A stretch of DNA of 64,000 nt, from the NCBI GenBank assembly GCA_021647205.1, contig JAKIVD010000010.1:1-64000 (forward strand), given 5' to 3'. The position numbers and the translations under genes were made by a program. This stretch comes from Bacteroidales bacterium. GTDB lineage: Bacteria; Bacteroidota; Bacteroidia; Bacteroidales; F082. Shown piece after piece: positions 24,829-35,563 of this stretch. Under the pieces are notes generated by a model, which was not told where the DNA came from, searched no databases, and saw only the letters and a list, made by a program, of their open reading frames with translations. The first letter of the stretch is position 1. Each line of letters begins with the position of its first letter.

Positions 24829-27384
24829 CTACTCCTCCCCTTCTTTAGGGGGCAGCGTGTTACCTTCGTCGTTTTCATTTGTACTTTCCTGTTCGCCATT
24901 TTCCTCTTCAAGGAGTGGGTCATCCTCCTCGTCAGCGGTGATTTCCACTTTGGCGACGGCAGCAATTTTATCATCCTCATCCAGCCTGATTAAACGGACT
25001 CCCTGTGTAGCCCTGCCCATCACGCGGAGGTTCTCCACCCCCATCCTGATGGTAATGCCGGATTTGTTAATAATCATCAGGTCGTCTTGATCGGTAACAT
25101 TTTTAATGGCAATAAGCGAGCCTGTTTTTTCGGTGATGTTAATGGTCTTCACACCTTTGCCCCCACGGTTGGTAACCCTGTAATCGTCAATACTGGAACG
25201 CTTTCCATAGCCCTTTTCCGACACAACGAGCACACTGTATTCATGACTTTCCAGGCAAATCATCCCAATTACTTCGTCCTTGTCGTCCGCCAGGGTAACG
25301 CCACGCACACCGGCGGCATTCCTTCCCATCGACCTTACTTTTTCTTCGTTAAAGCGAATGGCACGCCCTGATTTTTTAGCGAGTATAACTTCGTTGAACC
25401 CGTTGGTAAGGCGGGCTTGCAACAATTCGTCCCCTTCCCTTATGGTAATGGCGTTGATTCCATTTTGCCGCGGACGCGAGTAGGCTTCGAGCGATGTCTT
25501 TTTGATGACACCTTTTTTGGTAGCCAGCAAAATGTAGTGGCTGTCAATGTATTCCTGATCCTTCAGGTCTTTGGTATTGATGATGGCTTTCACATTGTCA
25601 TCTGCCGGAATATGGATAAGGTTTTGGATGGCCCTTCCTTTCGAGGTTTTTGAGCCTTCCGGGATTTCAAATACGCGCATCCAGAAAACCTTCCCTTTTT
25701 CAGTGAAGAACAGCATGTAATTGTGGTTGGTCGCTACGAACAGGTGCTCCAGAAAATCCTCATTTCTTGTAGTGCTCCCCCGGGAGCCTCGTCCCCCCCT
25801 TTTTTGCTGGCGGTATTCGGTGAGCGGTGTTCTTTTAATGTAGCCCATGTGCGAAATGGTAATCACAACTTTTTCGTCGGGGATGATGTCCTCCATACGG
25901 ATATCCTCGGCGGTATAAACTACCTGTGAGCGTCTTTCGTCGCCATATTTTTCTTTAATCCGCAGCAATTCATCCTTGATGATATCCATACGGATTTCCT
26001 TGCTTCCCAGGATTTCTTTCAACCGTCCGATGAGTTCCATTAATTCGGCGTAATCCGACTTAATCTTCTCCCTTTCGAGCCCGGTGAGTTTTTGGAGGCG
26101 CATCTCCAGTATGGCCTTGGCCTGAATTTCACTCAGTTCAAAAGTACCCATTAAGCCTTGTTTCGCATCGTCCGGTGTTTTCGATGCCCTGATCAGGGCG
26201 ATGACGGCATCCAGGTTGTCGAGTGCAATCAGAAGGCCTTCCAGGATGTGGGCTTTGCGCTCCGCTTCTTTCAGTTCGTATTCGGTACGGCGTGTAACTA
26301 CTTCGTGACGGTGCTCCACGAAATAGCGGATCATGTCTTTCAGGTTGAGCATTTGCGGCCTGCCGTTGACCAGCGCAATATTGTTCACGCTGAAAGAGCT
26401 CTGAAGGGCTGTCATCTGGTACAACTTGTTGATGACAATACTTGGAATGGCATCCCTTTTCAGATCATAAACAACACGCATCCCGTTTCTGTCCGATTCA
26501 TCATTGATGTCTGAAATGCCTTCCAGTTTTTTCTCGTTGACCAGATCGGCCGTCTTGCGAATCATTTCTGCCTTGTTCACCATATAAGGTACTGAACTGA
26601 CAATGATGCGCTCCTTTCCGGTCTTTGTTTCTTCAACATGCACTTCGCCGCGCATCATCACCCTGCCCCTTCCGGTCTCGAAAGCACTGACTACGCCTTC
26701 GTAGCCGTAAATAATACCGCCGGTCGGGAAATCGGGTGCCTGCACCAGGCTGATCAGGCGGCTCATCTCAATGCCGTTGTCTTCGATGTAGGCTACCGTC
26801 CCGTCAATTACCTGCGACAGGTTGTGCGGTGCCATGTTTGTTGCCATTCCCACGGCAATACCCGAAGCACCATTGATGAGCAGGTTTGGGATTTGCGTGG
26901 GCAAAACGGTGGGTTCCTGAAGCGTGTCGTCAAAGTTGGGCTGATGGTCGACGGTATCTTTGTCGATGTCAACCAGCATTTCTTCGGCAATTTTCCGCAG
27001 CCTGACTTCGGTGTACCTCATTGCCGCCGGGTTGTCGCCGTCAATGGAGCCAAAGTTCCCCTGCCCCTGAACCAACGGGTAACGCAACGACCAGTCCTGG
27101 GCCATTCTTACCATGGAGTCGTACACAGATGTATCGCCGTGGGGATGGTATTTACCGAGTACCTCCCCTACAATTCTTGCAGATTTTTTATACGGGCGGT
27201 TAGAATAAACACCCAATTCGTGCATCCCAAACAAAACCCTGCGGTGCACGGGTTTCAGGCCATCCCTTACATCAGGAAGCGCCCTGGATACAATGACCGA
27301 CATCGAATAATCGATGTAAGCCGACTTCATTTGACTTTCAATATTTACTTTAATAATTCTTTCCTGTCTGAGTTCACTTTCCAT
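24829..27384 (-). CDS. gyrA: DNA gyrase subunit A
   Basis: 851 residues. With GyrB it introduces negative supercoils. The catalytic Tyr124 lies in [10 protein letters not shown]. The quinolone-determining region reads [14 protein letters not shown], so position 83 (E. coli numbering) is Thr85 here and position 87 is Asp89. The GyrA box is [10 protein letters not shown] (QRRGGKG in E. coli), which marks gyrase rather than topoisomerase IV. Six blades of the C-terminal pinwheel follow, and the protein ends in an acidic Glu/Asp-rich tail of about 45 residues. Start and length are normal. A -7 element TACCTTTG (27432-27425) lies 41 bases upstream. Divergent from clpC. Confidence 0.96.
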   Translation of the reverse strand: MESELRQERIIKVNIESQMKSAYIDYSMSVIVSRALPDVRDGLKPVHRRVLFGMHELGVYSNRPYKKSARIVGEVLGKYHPHGDTSVYDSMVRMAQDWSLRYPLVQGQGNFGSIDGDNPAAMRYTEVRLRKIAEEMLVDIDKDTVDHQPNFDDTLQEPTVLPTQIPNLLINGASGIAVGMATNMAPHNLSQVIDGTVAYIEDNGIEMSRLISLVQAPDFPTGGIIYGYEGVVSAFETGRGRVMMRGEVHVEETKTGKERIIVSSVPYMVNKAEMIRKTADLVNEKKLEGISDINDESDRNGMRVVYDLKRDAIPSIVINKLYQMTALQSSFSVNNIALVNGRPQMLNLKDMIRYFVEHRHEVVTRRTEYELKEAERKAHILEGLLIALDNLDAVIALIRASKTPDDAKQGLMGTFELSEIQAKAILEMRLQKLTGLEREKIKSDYAELMELIGRLKEILGSKEIRMDIIKDELLRIKEKYGDERRSQVVYTAEDIRMEDIIPDEKVVITISHMGYIKRTPLTEYRQQKRGGRGSRGSTTRNEDFLEHLFVATNHNYMLFFTEKGKVFWMRVFEIPEGSKTSKGRAIQNLIHIPADDNVKAIINTKDLKDQEYIDSHYILLATKKGVIKKTSLEAYSRPRQNGINAITIREGDELLQARLTNGFNEVILAKKSGRAIRFNEEKVRSMGRNAAGVRGVTLADDKDEVIGMICLESHEYSVLVVSEKGYGKRSSIDDYRVTNRGGKGVKTINITEKTGSLIAIKNVTDQDDLMIINKSGITIRMGVENLRVMGRATQGVRLIRLDEDDKIAAVAKVEITADEEDDPLLEEENGEQESTNENDEGNTLPPKEGEE

Positions 27385-27709
27385 CCAAATTGTGCTTTAA
27401 TTTCTCCAAAAAAAATATAACGTGCAAAGGTACGGAATTCACCCAAAGTATTGCTTAAAAATATTCACTATCCGAACATTAATATTAACAATTTTCTGTT
27501 AACATTTTACATCGAAACACGATGGCCCGAAAAATATTCCATCTACTTTTGAAAATAGACTAAGCCCGCTATGATTACTTCGTTCAATCAGGGTTTTATT
27601 AACCGCTGAAAAAACAGGGTCAAACTGAGGGTATGTACGGGCTTACTCACTTTTTTTCATGTATTGCACAAGCAAATTTATTAATTTTGCAAGTTCAAAA
27701 TAAGATTTT
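27385..27709. other. Divergent intergenic region between gyrA and clpC
   Basis: 325 bp without a gene. It holds a minus-strand -7 element for gyrA (27425-27432) and a plus-strand -7 element TAATTTTG for clpC (27682-27689). An 8-bp inverted pair TAAGCCCG (27562-27569) / CGGGCTTA (27638-27645) encloses about 68 bases; it could fold an RNA or bind a regulator. I see no heat-shock CIRCE-like repeat. Confidence 0.5.
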
Positions 27710-30259
27710 ATGGAAGCGAAATTTTCTGACAGGGTGAAGGAAGTGATTACTTACAGTCGTGAAGAAGCTGTACGTATGGGGAATGATTACCTGGGGGTTG
27801 AGCACCTGCTCCTCGGAATTATCCGCGAGGGGAACGGGATGGCCATTCAGCTCCTTAACTATTTCGGGGTTGACCTTGAAGGCTGCAAAAAGAACATTGA
27901 AAAAGCGATCCGGAAAGACCAGGGGATCGTGGCCAATACCCAAAGCCTCCCGGTATCGAAACAGGCAGAAAAAGCGCTGAAATTTACTTACCTCGAAGCC
28001 AAATTTTTTAACAGCGAACTGATAGGGACAGAACACCTGTTGCTGGCCATTCTCAAAGACGGAAACAACCTGGTGTCGAGCCAACTGGCGGAACAGGGTG
28101 TGTCTTACGACGATTTGATGGCAGAACTGATGAGCAATAAAAAAGGCGGAAAGGACAGCTCTGCGGTGGAACAACAACCGTCTTCGGCGCTTTCGGAGGA
28201 AGAGGAGAATGTACCAAGGGGAAAAGGCAGGCAGTTCAGTGGAGGTGCCGGAACAAAAAAACCAGACCCCAAATCGAAGACCCCGGTGCTGGATAATTTT
28301 GGCCGCGACCTGACACGGCAGGCCGAAGAAGGCCGGCTCGACCCCATTGTGGGGCGCGACAAAGAACTGGAACGCATTGCCCAGATATTGAGCCGAAGAA
28401 AGAAAAACAACCCGATCCTCATTGGTGAACCCGGTGTGGGCAAGTCAGCCATTGCCGAAGGCCTGGCGCTGCGCATCGTCCAGCGTAAAGTTTCCAGGGC
28501 TTTGTTCAACAAACGGATTGTTACCCTCGACCTGGCTTCGCTTGTTGCAGGGACAAAATACCGTGGGCAGTTTGAAGAAAGAATGAAGGCCGTATTGAAC
28601 GAACTGGAGAAAAACGAGGATATTATTTTATTTATCGATGAAATACACACCATTGTCGGGGCGGGAAATGCTTCCGGGTCGCTGGATGCATCCAATATGT
28701 TTAAACCGGCTTTGGCAAGGGGTGAACTGCAATGTGTTGGTGCCACAACGCTGGATGAGTACCGACAGCACATCGAAAAAGACGGAGCCCTCGAGAGAAG
28801 GTTTCAGAAAGTGCTGGTTGACCCTACCACACCGGAAGAAACTGTAGTAATCCTGGATAATATTAAAGAAAAGTATGAAGACCATCACCTGGTAAAATAT
28901 TCCGACGATGCTATCCAGGCCTGTGTTCAGTTGACCCACCGCTACATTAGCGACCGTTTTCTTCCCGACAAGGCCATTGATGCACTTGACGAAGCCGGTG
29001 CCCGCGTACACATCAGAAATATTAACGTTCCCGCCGAAATCATCAACCTCGAAAACTCCATCGAAGAAATCAAACTGAAAAAGACGCAGGCCATCAGCGG
29101 ACAAAAGTTTGAAGAGGCTGCACAGTTCAGGGATATTGAGCGGCAATACAACGAAGAACTGGAACGGGCGAAAAAACGCTGGGAGGAAGATGCACAGATT
29201 CACAGGGAGATGGTTACCGAAGAAAACGTATCGGAAGTCATTGCCATGATGACGGGAATTCCGGTTAGCAATATTGCGCAAAGCGAAAGCAACCGCCTGA
29301 TCAATATGGACAAAGCACTGCAAAAAGAAGTCATTGGCCAGGACGAACCCATATCAAAAATAGTGAAGGCCATCCGCCGGAACCGTGCCGGGCTGAAAGA
29401 CCCCAACAAGCCCATCGGAAGCTTTATTTTCCTGGGACCCACCGGCGTGGGAAAAACTTATCTTGCAAAAATGCTGTCCAAGTTCCTGTTCGATACCGAG
29501 GACGCCCTGATAAGGATTGACATGAGCGAGTACATGGAGAAATTCGCTGTTTCGCGCTTGGTGGGTGCCCCTCCCGGTTATGTAGGCTACGAAGAGGGAG
29601 GTCAGCTCACCGAAAAAGTAAGAAGAAAGCCCTATTCTATTGTTCTGCTTGATGAGATCGAAAAAGCCCATCCCGATGTGTTCCACCTGCTGCTACAGGT
29701 GCTGGACGACGGCGTACTTACCGACAGTTTTGGCCGCCGTGTTGACTTTAAAAACACCATCGTGATTATGACCTCTAACATCGGTTCGCGGCAATTGAAG
29801 GATTTCGGACACGGCGTGGGTTTCAGCACCGAAGCCAAGCGCAGCAGCAGGGCAAGTCATGCCAAAGGAGTCATCGAAAATGCCCTGAAACGTGCTTTTG
29901 CCCCCGAGTTCCTCAACCGGATTGACGATGTGGTTATCTTCGATTCGCTGGAAAGGGATTCCATCTACAAGATCATCGACATCGAATTGCGGCAGCTATA
30001 CAGCCGCATCAATGAGATGGGTTACAAAATCAAAGTAACCACCAAGGCCAAAGATTTTATTATCGAAAAAGGCTGGGACGAGCAGTTTGGCGCCCGGCCG
30101 CTGAAACGTGCCATCCAAAAATACATCGAGGATCCACTGGCAGAGGAGATCATTAAATCTGCGATACACGAAAACGATACCATCGTTGTGGACTTTGACG
30201 CGAAAAAGGACGAACTCAAAATTAAGATTAACAAACCAAAGAAAGCTGCTAAGGCTTAG
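27710..30259 (+). CDS. clpC: ClpC-type AAA+ protease ATPase
   Basis: 849 residues. Hexameric unfoldase that feeds ClpP. Order: two Clp-N repeats (about 1-145, 'YLGVEHLLLGIIREGNG' and 'LIGTEHLLLAILKDGNN'); a charged linker; AAA domain 1 with Walker A GEPGVGKS (239-246); a UVR-type middle segment ('FEEAAQFRDIERQYNEELE', about 465-485); AAA domain 2 with Walker A GPTGVGKT (about 576-583) and 'RIDMSEYMEKFAVSRLVGAPPGYVGYEEGG'. The short middle domain with UVR and no long ClpB coiled coil separates it from ClpB. Cytoplasmic stress protein. Confidence 0.95.
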   Translation: MEAKFSDRVKEVITYSREEAVRMGNDYLGVEHLLLGIIREGNGMAIQLLNYFGVDLEGCKKNIEKAIRKDQGIVANTQSLPVSKQAEKALKFTYLEAKFFNSELIGTEHLLLAILKDGNNLVSSQLAEQGVSYDDLMAELMSNKKGGKDSSAVEQQPSSALSEEEENVPRGKGRQFSGGAGTKKPDPKSKTPVLDNFGRDLTRQAEEGRLDPIVGRDKELERIAQILSRRKKNNPILIGEPGVGKSAIAEGLALRIVQRKVSRALFNKRIVTLDLASLVAGTKYRGQFEERMKAVLNELEKNEDIILFIDEIHTIVGAGNASGSLDASNMFKPALARGELQCVGATTLDEYRQHIEKDGALERRFQKVLVDPTTPEETVVILDNIKEKYEDHHLVKYSDDAIQACVQLTHRYISDRFLPDKAIDALDEAGARVHIRNINVPAEIINLENSIEEIKLKKTQAISGQKFEEAAQFRDIERQYNEELERAKKRWEEDAQIHREMVTEENVSEVIAMMTGIPVSNIAQSESNRLINMDKALQKEVIGQDEPISKIVKAIRRNRAGLKDPNKPIGSFIFLGPTGVGKTYLAKMLSKFLFDTEDALIRIDMSEYMEKFAVSRLVGAPPGYVGYEEGGQLTEKVRRKPYSIVLLDEIEKAHPDVFHLLLQVLDDGVLTDSFGRRVDFKNTIVIMTSNIGSRQLKDFGHGVGFSTEAKRSSRASHAKGVIENALKRAFAPEFLNRIDDVVIFDSLERDSIYKIIDIELRQLYSRINEMGYKIKVTTKAKDFIIEKGWDEQFGARPLKRAIQKYIEDPLAEEIIKSAIHENDTIVVDFDAKKDELKIKINKPKKAAKA

Positions 30260-30351
30260 CAGGGCCGAAGAAAATTGACACTGCTAGTGTGTCTTTCAAC
30301 ATGCTGAGATAAAGGCTGTTCAGTAGGTTTTTTTCAATTTACGGCAAATCT

Positions 30352-30359
30352 TATCTTTG
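30352..30359 (+). promoter_or_regulatory. -7 element TATCTTTG before the acyl-CoA dehydrogenase
   Basis: Fits TAnnTTTG, 34 bases before the ATG at 30393. A T-rich stretch lies at the -33 position instead of TTTG. Confidence 0.45.
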
Positions 30360-30392
30360 CCCCCGTTTTAATCAAGGAAAATACAATAACAA

Positions 30393-32171
30393 ATGAATGC
30401 ACCATTAAAAGGAGGGGAATTCCTCATTAAGGATGTAGATTACAATGACGTTTTTATCCCGGAAGAATTTGACGAAGAACAGTTGATGATAGCGGAAACC
30501 TGCGCCGACTTTGTCGAAACGGGGATTGCCCCGAATTTCGCCGCCCTCGACAACCACCAGGAAGGCCTGATGCCTGCTTTGCTGAAAAAAGCCGGTGAAA
30601 TGGGCTTGCTGGGGATTTCCATCCCGGAAGAATACGAGGGCTTCGGCCAGTCGTTTCTGACCAATATGAAAGCCAACGAGGCTGTCGGCTCTGCCTATTC
30701 CTTTTCGGTGGCCTTCATGGCACATACAGGAATCGGAACCCTGCCCCTCGCCTACTACGGAAACGATACACAAAAAGAAAAATACCTCGCTGACCTGGCA
30801 ACCGGCAAAAGACTGGCCGCCTATTGCCTTACCGAGCCTGGCGCAGGCTCCGATGCCAATGCGGGAAAAACCAAAGCAGTGCTTACAGAAGACGGAAAAC
30901 ATTACATTTTAAACGGTCAGAAAATGTGGATCACCAACGGTGGTTTTGCCGACCTGCTGACGGTTTTTGCCAAAATCGACAACGACAGGGTGCTCAGCGC
31001 TTTCCTCGTGGAAGCCCACTGGGAAGGCATCACCATGAATCCCGAAGAACACAAAATGGGCATCAAAGGCTCATCCACCCGTCAGATTTTCTTTAATGAT
31101 GTGAAGGTGCCTGTGGAAAACCTGCTGGGCAGGCGGGGCGAAGGCTTTCGCATCGCGCTGAACATCCTGCACATCGGCCGCATCAAGCTGGGTGCCACGG
31201 TGATTGGCGGCATGAAACGCTCCATTAACTACTCGGTTACTTACGCCAACGAGCGTAAGCAGTTCGGCTCCTTCCTCTCCGCTTTTGGCGCCATCAAACA
31301 CAAAATGGGCGAGCAGGTCATCAAAACTTTCGCCACCGAATCGGCAGTTTACCGTGCCAGCAAGGATGTTGACAACAGCATCGAGGCCTTGAAAGCGGAA
31401 GGAAAAACCTATGGCAAAGCCAACATCAACGGCGCTGCCGAATTTGAACCCGAATGTGCATTGCTCAAGGTTTACGGCTCTGAATCACTGGATTACATCG
31501 TTGACGAAATGGTGCAGATCTACGGTGGGATGGGCTTTTCGTCCGAAGCGCCGGCGGACCGTTCCTACCGCGACTCACGCATCAACCGCATCTTTGAGGG
31601 AACCAACGAAATCAATCGTTTGATTATCGTTGACTCTACCATGAAAAAAGGGCTGAAACACAAGATTGCGCTTTTTGAAGCCGCGAACGCCCTCCTGGAA
31701 AATCTGGACAGCATTGAGGAAGCGGACAGTTCAAGCGGTGAATATTTTGAAATGAAACATGCCCAGGTGAAAAATCTTAAAAAGGCTTCGATCCTCTTTC
31801 TTCCAGTTATCCAAAAGGCATTCGGGCGAAAACTCATGTTCGAGGAAGAAGTGTTGATGAATATTTCAGACATGATGATGAACACCTACATTCTGGAATC
31901 GACCTTGCTGCGTGTTGAAAAAATAGACAAGCTTGGCTTAAAGCCGGACAGCTCACTATACAAAGACATTTTGGATGTGCTGGCCCAGGACGTGATCCGT
32001 GCCGTTAATAAATCCGGTTTCGACATCATTGGCTCCGTTGCCGAAGGCGATGAAAAAGCAAAACTTTGTACGGCCTTAAATACTTTGACAAAAGTTGCTC
32101 CGGTAAACGTAAAGGAATCCCGCCGCCATGTTGCAGACAAACTGATTGACGAGGGCAGGTATAATTTTTAA
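30393..32171 (+). CDS. Acyl-CoA dehydrogenase, long C-terminal form
   Basis: 592 residues, longer than the usual 380-400. The first about 400 carry the normal FAD-dependent fold: 'YCLTEPGAGSDANAGKTKAV', 'WITNGGFADLLTVFAKI', 'RKQFGSFLSAFGAIKHKMGEQ' and 'YGGMGFSSEAPADRSYRDSRINRIFEGTNEINR' (two adjoining motifs). An extra helical domain of about 170 residues follows, as in very-long-chain dehydrogenases. Oxidises acyl-CoA in fatty-acid beta-oxidation in the cytoplasm; chain length is not certain. No beta-oxidation partner is adjacent. A strong terminator follows. Confidence 0.88.
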   Translation: MNAPLKGGEFLIKDVDYNDVFIPEEFDEEQLMIAETCADFVETGIAPNFAALDNHQEGLMPALLKKAGEMGLLGISIPEEYEGFGQSFLTNMKANEAVGSAYSFSVAFMAHTGIGTLPLAYYGNDTQKEKYLADLATGKRLAAYCLTEPGAGSDANAGKTKAVLTEDGKHYILNGQKMWITNGGFADLLTVFAKIDNDRVLSAFLVEAHWEGITMNPEEHKMGIKGSSTRQIFFNDVKVPVENLLGRRGEGFRIALNILHIGRIKLGATVIGGMKRSINYSVTYANERKQFGSFLSAFGAIKHKMGEQVIKTFATESAVYRASKDVDNSIEALKAEGKTYGKANINGAAEFEPECALLKVYGSESLDYIVDEMVQIYGGMGFSSEAPADRSYRDSRINRIFEGTNEINRLIIVDSTMKKGLKHKIALFEAANALLENLDSIEEADSSSGEYFEMKHAQVKNLKKASILFLPVIQKAFGRKLMFEEEVLMNISDMMMNTYILESTLLRVEKIDKLGLKPDSSLYKDILDVLAQDVIRAVNKSGFDIIGSVAEGDEKAKLCTALNTLTKVAPVNVKESRRHVADKLIDEGRYNF

Positions 32172-32194
32172 GCGCAGATTGTTTCTAAATTCTA

Positions 32195-32227
32195 AGGCGT
32201 TACAGTAATTGTAGCGCCTTTTTTTTA
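32195..32227 (+). terminator. Rho-independent terminator after the acyl-CoA dehydrogenase
   Basis: Stem AAGGCGTTACA (32195-32205) with TGTAGCGCCTT (32211-32221), one G-T pair, 5-base loop, then a run of seven T. Confidence 0.85.
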
Positions 32228-32301
32228 TTTTTGGGGATTCTCTTTTTAGAAAGAACTTTTCCAAAGTTCAAAACTTTGGAGAAGTTAAATCCGGATAAAC
32301 G

Positions 32302-33210
32302 ATGAAAAAACTTCCCCTAACTCTTTCACTCATTTTTTTTGGAATTGTTTTTTCCATAAGTGCCCAAAGCGATGTTTATTCCAGGCTGTTCTACTACAGT
32401 CCGGGCATGTTCAATCCGGCTGCAACCGGACTGGAATCGAAAAACTTTATTACCACAGACTTCGGTTCCAGGTGGCACAAACTGGATTTTTCTCCCCTTC
32501 GTTTTAATTTTGGTTATGAACGGACAATCGACAAGGTCAACAGCAGTGTAGCGGCATACTATTATTACAGCCAGTCGGGCAACTTAACAAATACAAACAC
32601 GCTTGGTATTTCTTACAGCTACAAATTCAGGTTCGCGGAGAATCATTTTTTGAAGCTTGGCATCCAGTTGAATGTGATCAGGTATTTTTTTGATTTTTCT
32701 TTGCTTTATCCTGTACCTGACGGAGATCATTCAATTCCAAATGGACAACAATCGGGAATTAAACCGGACATCAATCTTGGCATTTGGTATTCATGGAAAG
32801 ACTTAAGTGTTGGAGCGAGTGTTGTCAATTTATTCAGGCCGGTAATGATATCTTCGGAAACCGGCCACGATGAATATGCATTTAAATTACCCAGGTTTTT
32901 CACCTTTGTTGCAAAGTACGAAATTCAATTGTCGAAGAGTTTTGAGCTGGTTCCGGCAATCTATTATTTCTCGCCCGAAAGATTTGATTTGGACGTTGAT
33001 TACCTGGATTACAGCCTGAACTTGAGCTATAAAAAAACAATCAACCTCGGAACTATTTACTCACACCGGAACGCGTCGGTGTGGACAGTTTTCGCCGGTG
33101 TGAAAATAATTAAAAAAATAAACATTCAATTCTCTTACGGTTTTCCTGACAAAGATTATAAAACGTGGGGGCCATTTATTGAAGCCCTTGTCAGTTATTC
33201 GATTAATTAG
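32302..33210 (+). CDS. PorP/SprF family outer-membrane protein (type IX secretion associated)
   Basis: 302 residues with a signal peptide (MKKLPLTLSLIFFGIVFSISAQ). The start 'YYSPGMFNPAATGLESKNFITTDFGSRW' is the family's hallmark 'NPA.AG' opening. The rest alternates aromatic beta-strands ('FNFGYERTID', 'SYSYKFRF', 'INLGIWYSWKDLSVGASVVNLFRPV') of an outer-membrane barrel. PorP/SprF proteins help type IX secretion of particular cargo and surface adhesin SprB. Stand-alone copies such as this, away from the core porKLMN genes, often serve one neighbouring cargo; no giant cargo gene is adjacent. A -7 element TATTTTTG lies at 32226-32233, inside the upstream terminator's T run. Confidence 0.85.
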   Translation: MKKLPLTLSLIFFGIVFSISAQSDVYSRLFYYSPGMFNPAATGLESKNFITTDFGSRWHKLDFSPLRFNFGYERTIDKVNSSVAAYYYYSQSGNLTNTNTLGISYSYKFRFAENHFLKLGIQLNVIRYFFDFSLLYPVPDGDHSIPNGQQSGIKPDINLGIWYSWKDLSVGASVVNLFRPVMISSETGHDEYAFKLPRFFTFVAKYEIQLSKSFELVPAIYYFSPERFDLDVDYLDYSLNLSYKKTINLGTIYSHRNASVWTVFAGVKIIKKINIQFSYGFPDKDYKTWGPFIEALVSYSIN

Positions 33211-33239
33211 TAGGGAAACCCAACCGGCGCAACAACAAA

Positions 33240-34347
33240 TTATTCAACCCTGAGCAAAACATTCGCACCTGTTTCTATTTTTAGTTTGACAAAGCTTCCC
33301 TCCTTCTCTATATCCTTAAATTCCTCATTCATCCAGGGATACATTTTGTTGTGGGAAAGCATCTCGGGCGGAACAACCAAATAATGTATTCCGAGCCGGA
33401 CAGCGAGTTCCAGAAACTCATCTTTCGTAAATTTCTCTCCCTTCGCTACCTGGTGGTATTCCATTGTCTTGAACGAAACCAGATTTTTTACCGGTAACTG
33501 GTTAAAAACAAAGCGGTAAGGAACGAGGACTTTTTCACCGTTTCCGGGAAATCCCGAAAGGGTCTTCGCCAAAATCGCGGCGGTACTTTCCCTCCGGCCA
33601 AATGTTTCACCAAGCCCTATGGCAGCACTACTTATCTGAAACAGGATAAGCACAATTCCGATGGCTTGCAGCACAGGCCTTCCCGTCTTTTTTAATTCTG
33701 TAAAAAAAGAGGCAGCAATAAAAGCCATAAAGGGCAACAGCAGCGCAAAGCCGGCAACAATAAACATCAGCCCGTTTAAATGTACGAGAAGGGCGGTACC
33801 GGCCAAAGCTGCAGACAGAATTAGTTGAGCGTTTGTGTGCTTCCCCTTGAGCAATAAAAAGGAGAAGAACCCCAGACTCATCACCAATATCTCAGGACGG
33901 AAAGTAAAAGCAAACAGCAAAGTCAACGGATTTACAATCAGGAAGAAGAATACGAGCCTGCTGTCAATCTGCTGCCATTCCAGGGCTTTGGATTTTAAGC
34001 TCCTGAAAACGACAAACAGGAAAACCAAAAATACCAGCAGGGTAAAACTCTGCAATGGCGTAACCGACCAGCCAAACAGTTTTATTAAACCCGCACCAAG
34101 GATGATGTTGAGTTTGTGGTAAACAAAAAGCCGTTCGTCCCAGCCGTAAAATCAATGATTGTTGATGTTTTCACGTAGCCGAGCTTCGAGAACCAGTAGG
34201 CCTGTTCGCCAAACCAGGCATCATCGATATAAACAAACCTGTCGAAAAGGCTCGTGAGAAAAGCGACTACGGCGAGCAAAATAATTTTGCCAGGATAAAT
34301 TGTCTCCCCGCGAAAAACCCGTAAACCTTGTCAATCGTTTTTCGCAT
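33240..34347 (-). pseudogene. ArnT/PMT-like membrane glycosyltransferase with two single-base frameshifts
   Basis: The reading passes through three frames. It starts at ATG 34347 (MRKTIDKVYGFF...QFILAK), shifts near 34282, continues as 'LLAVVAFLTSLFDRFVYIDD' then 'AWFGEQAYWFSKLGY', shifts again near 34147, and continues 'GWDERLFVYHKLNIILGAGL' to the stop at 33240. Each shift is repaired by one extra base in a run of four A (plus strand A4 to A5, or T4 to T5), so a sequencing error in homopolymers is as likely as true decay. The acidic 'IDDAWFGEQ' after the first helix and 8-9 hydrophobic helices match dolichyl-phosphate-mannose-type (GT39) transferases. The repaired protein would be about 369 residues, shorter than most family members. 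Confidence 0.7.
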
Positions 34348-34420
34348 GTCCGGCGCCAAAAAACAAGCCGATGACATCCGTATCACCGGCTCAATATTAA
34401 TATTAAACCCGTTTCAGGAT

Positions 34421-35563
34421 TTATTTTAGGATTCCTTTGCCAATCACCACCCTTTGAATCTGGTTCGTTCCTTCGTAAATCTGGCAAAGTTTGGCATCGC
34501 GCATCATTTTCTCAACGAGGTAATCATACGAATAACCATCCCCGGCCATCACTTGCACGGCATCGGTGGTTACTTTCATACCCACATCCGAAGCATAGAG
34601 TTTCGACATGGCCGACAACAGGTTGGCCGATTTTTGTTTGGTATCGTAAGCCCAGGCAGCGTTCCAGGTCAGCAAACGGGCAGCTTCAATTTCGGTGGCC
34701 ATATCGGCCAGTATGAAACTTACACCCTGGTTCACCGTGATGGGTTTACCGAACTGTATCCTGTTTTTGGCCCAGTCGCGTGCCGTTTCGTAGGCTTCGC
34801 GGGCATTGCCGATACTCAGGGCCGCCACACCGGTACGGGTTCTCTCAAAGGTTTTCATGGCGAAAAGGAAACCGTGCCCCTCCCCTCCTATCCTGTTTTC
34901 AACGGGAACTTCCACATCGTGAAATTTAAATTCGGTTTGTACCGATGCCCTTTGACCCATCTTGCGCATATCCCCCACTTGTTCAACTCCCGGCGAATCG
35001 GTCGGAACGACAAAAGCCGTGAGGCTGCGGGCGCCTTTGGACGGGTCGGTGATGGCGAACACGGTAATGAAAGTAGAAGCACTCCCATTGGTGATGAAAC
35101 GTTTGTGCCCGTTCAGGACGTACTTGTCGCCATGCAGGATGGCCTGTGTTTTGATGCCTGCCACATCCGATCCCGCATTGGGTTCGGTGAGGGCGTAAGC
35201 GGCTACGCTTTTCTTCTCATTGATTTCACCGAAAAAACGTTTCTTTTGCTCATCGCTGGCGCCGATGTACAGTGGCGTGAGCGCCAGGGTGTTCGCGTCC
35301 ATGCAGATGCCGATGCCGACGCATCCGGCACCAAACTCTTCCGATGCAAGAGCACTTTCAAAAATGCTGTGGCCATGGCCGCCGTACTTCGCGTCCATCG
35401 GCCCGTTCATCATGCCTTCGTCATAAGCTTTTTTAACGATGTCCCATGGGAATTCCGCGAGCTCATCGTATTTTCTTGAATTGGGGCGCATGTGCCTGTC
35501 TGCAAAATCCCGGACTTTTTCCCGGAGTTCGATTTGTTTGGGTTCTAATGAAAAATCAACCAT
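34421..35563 (-). CDS. Acyl-CoA dehydrogenase, short/medium-chain type
   Basis: 380 residues, the normal length. Motifs: 'YALTEPNAGSDVAGIKTQAI' (FAD and substrate contacts), 'FITNGSASTFITVFAITD', 'RIQFGKPITVNQGVSFILADM' and 'QVMAGDGYSYDYLVEKMMRD', with the family's C-terminal 'IYEGTNQIQRVVIGKGIL'. The catalytic Glu usual in butyryl-CoA-type enzymes would fall near the C-terminal 'YEGTNQ'. Works in fatty-acid or branched-chain amino-acid oxidation with electron-transfer flavoprotein; the substrate is not determined. Upstream of the frameshifted glycosyltransferase on the same strand with 73 bp between. Confidence 0.92.
   Translation of the reverse strand: MVDFSLEPKQIELREKVRDFADRHMRPNSRKYDELAEFPWDIVKKAYDEGMMNGPMDAKYGGHGHSIFESALASEEFGAGCVGIGICMDANTLALTPLYIGASDEQKKRFFGEINEKKSVAAYALTEPNAGSDVAGIKTQAILHGDKYVLNGHKRFITNGSASTFITVFAITDPSKGARSLTAFVVPTDSPGVEQVGDMRKMGQRASVQTEFKFHDVEVPVENRIGGEGHGFLFAMKTFERTRTGVAALSIGNAREAYETARDWAKNRIQFGKPITVNQGVSFILADMATEIEAARLLTWNAAWAYDTKQKSANLLSAMSKLYASDVGMKVTTDAVQVMAGDGYSYDYLVEKMMRDAKLCQIYEGTNQIQRVVIGKGILK

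Noticed and set aside
24829-27384. Quinolone-resistance change in GyrA (Thr85 in place of Ser)
   Set aside because: Thr at this position is a normal wild-type residue in various bacteria and the second key residue (Asp89) is unchanged, so there is no ground to call resistance.
27562-27645. Small RNA or riboswitch between gyrA and clpC
   Set aside because: Only an 8-bp inverted pair with a long loop is visible, with no terminator or known motif; noted in the intergenic entry only.
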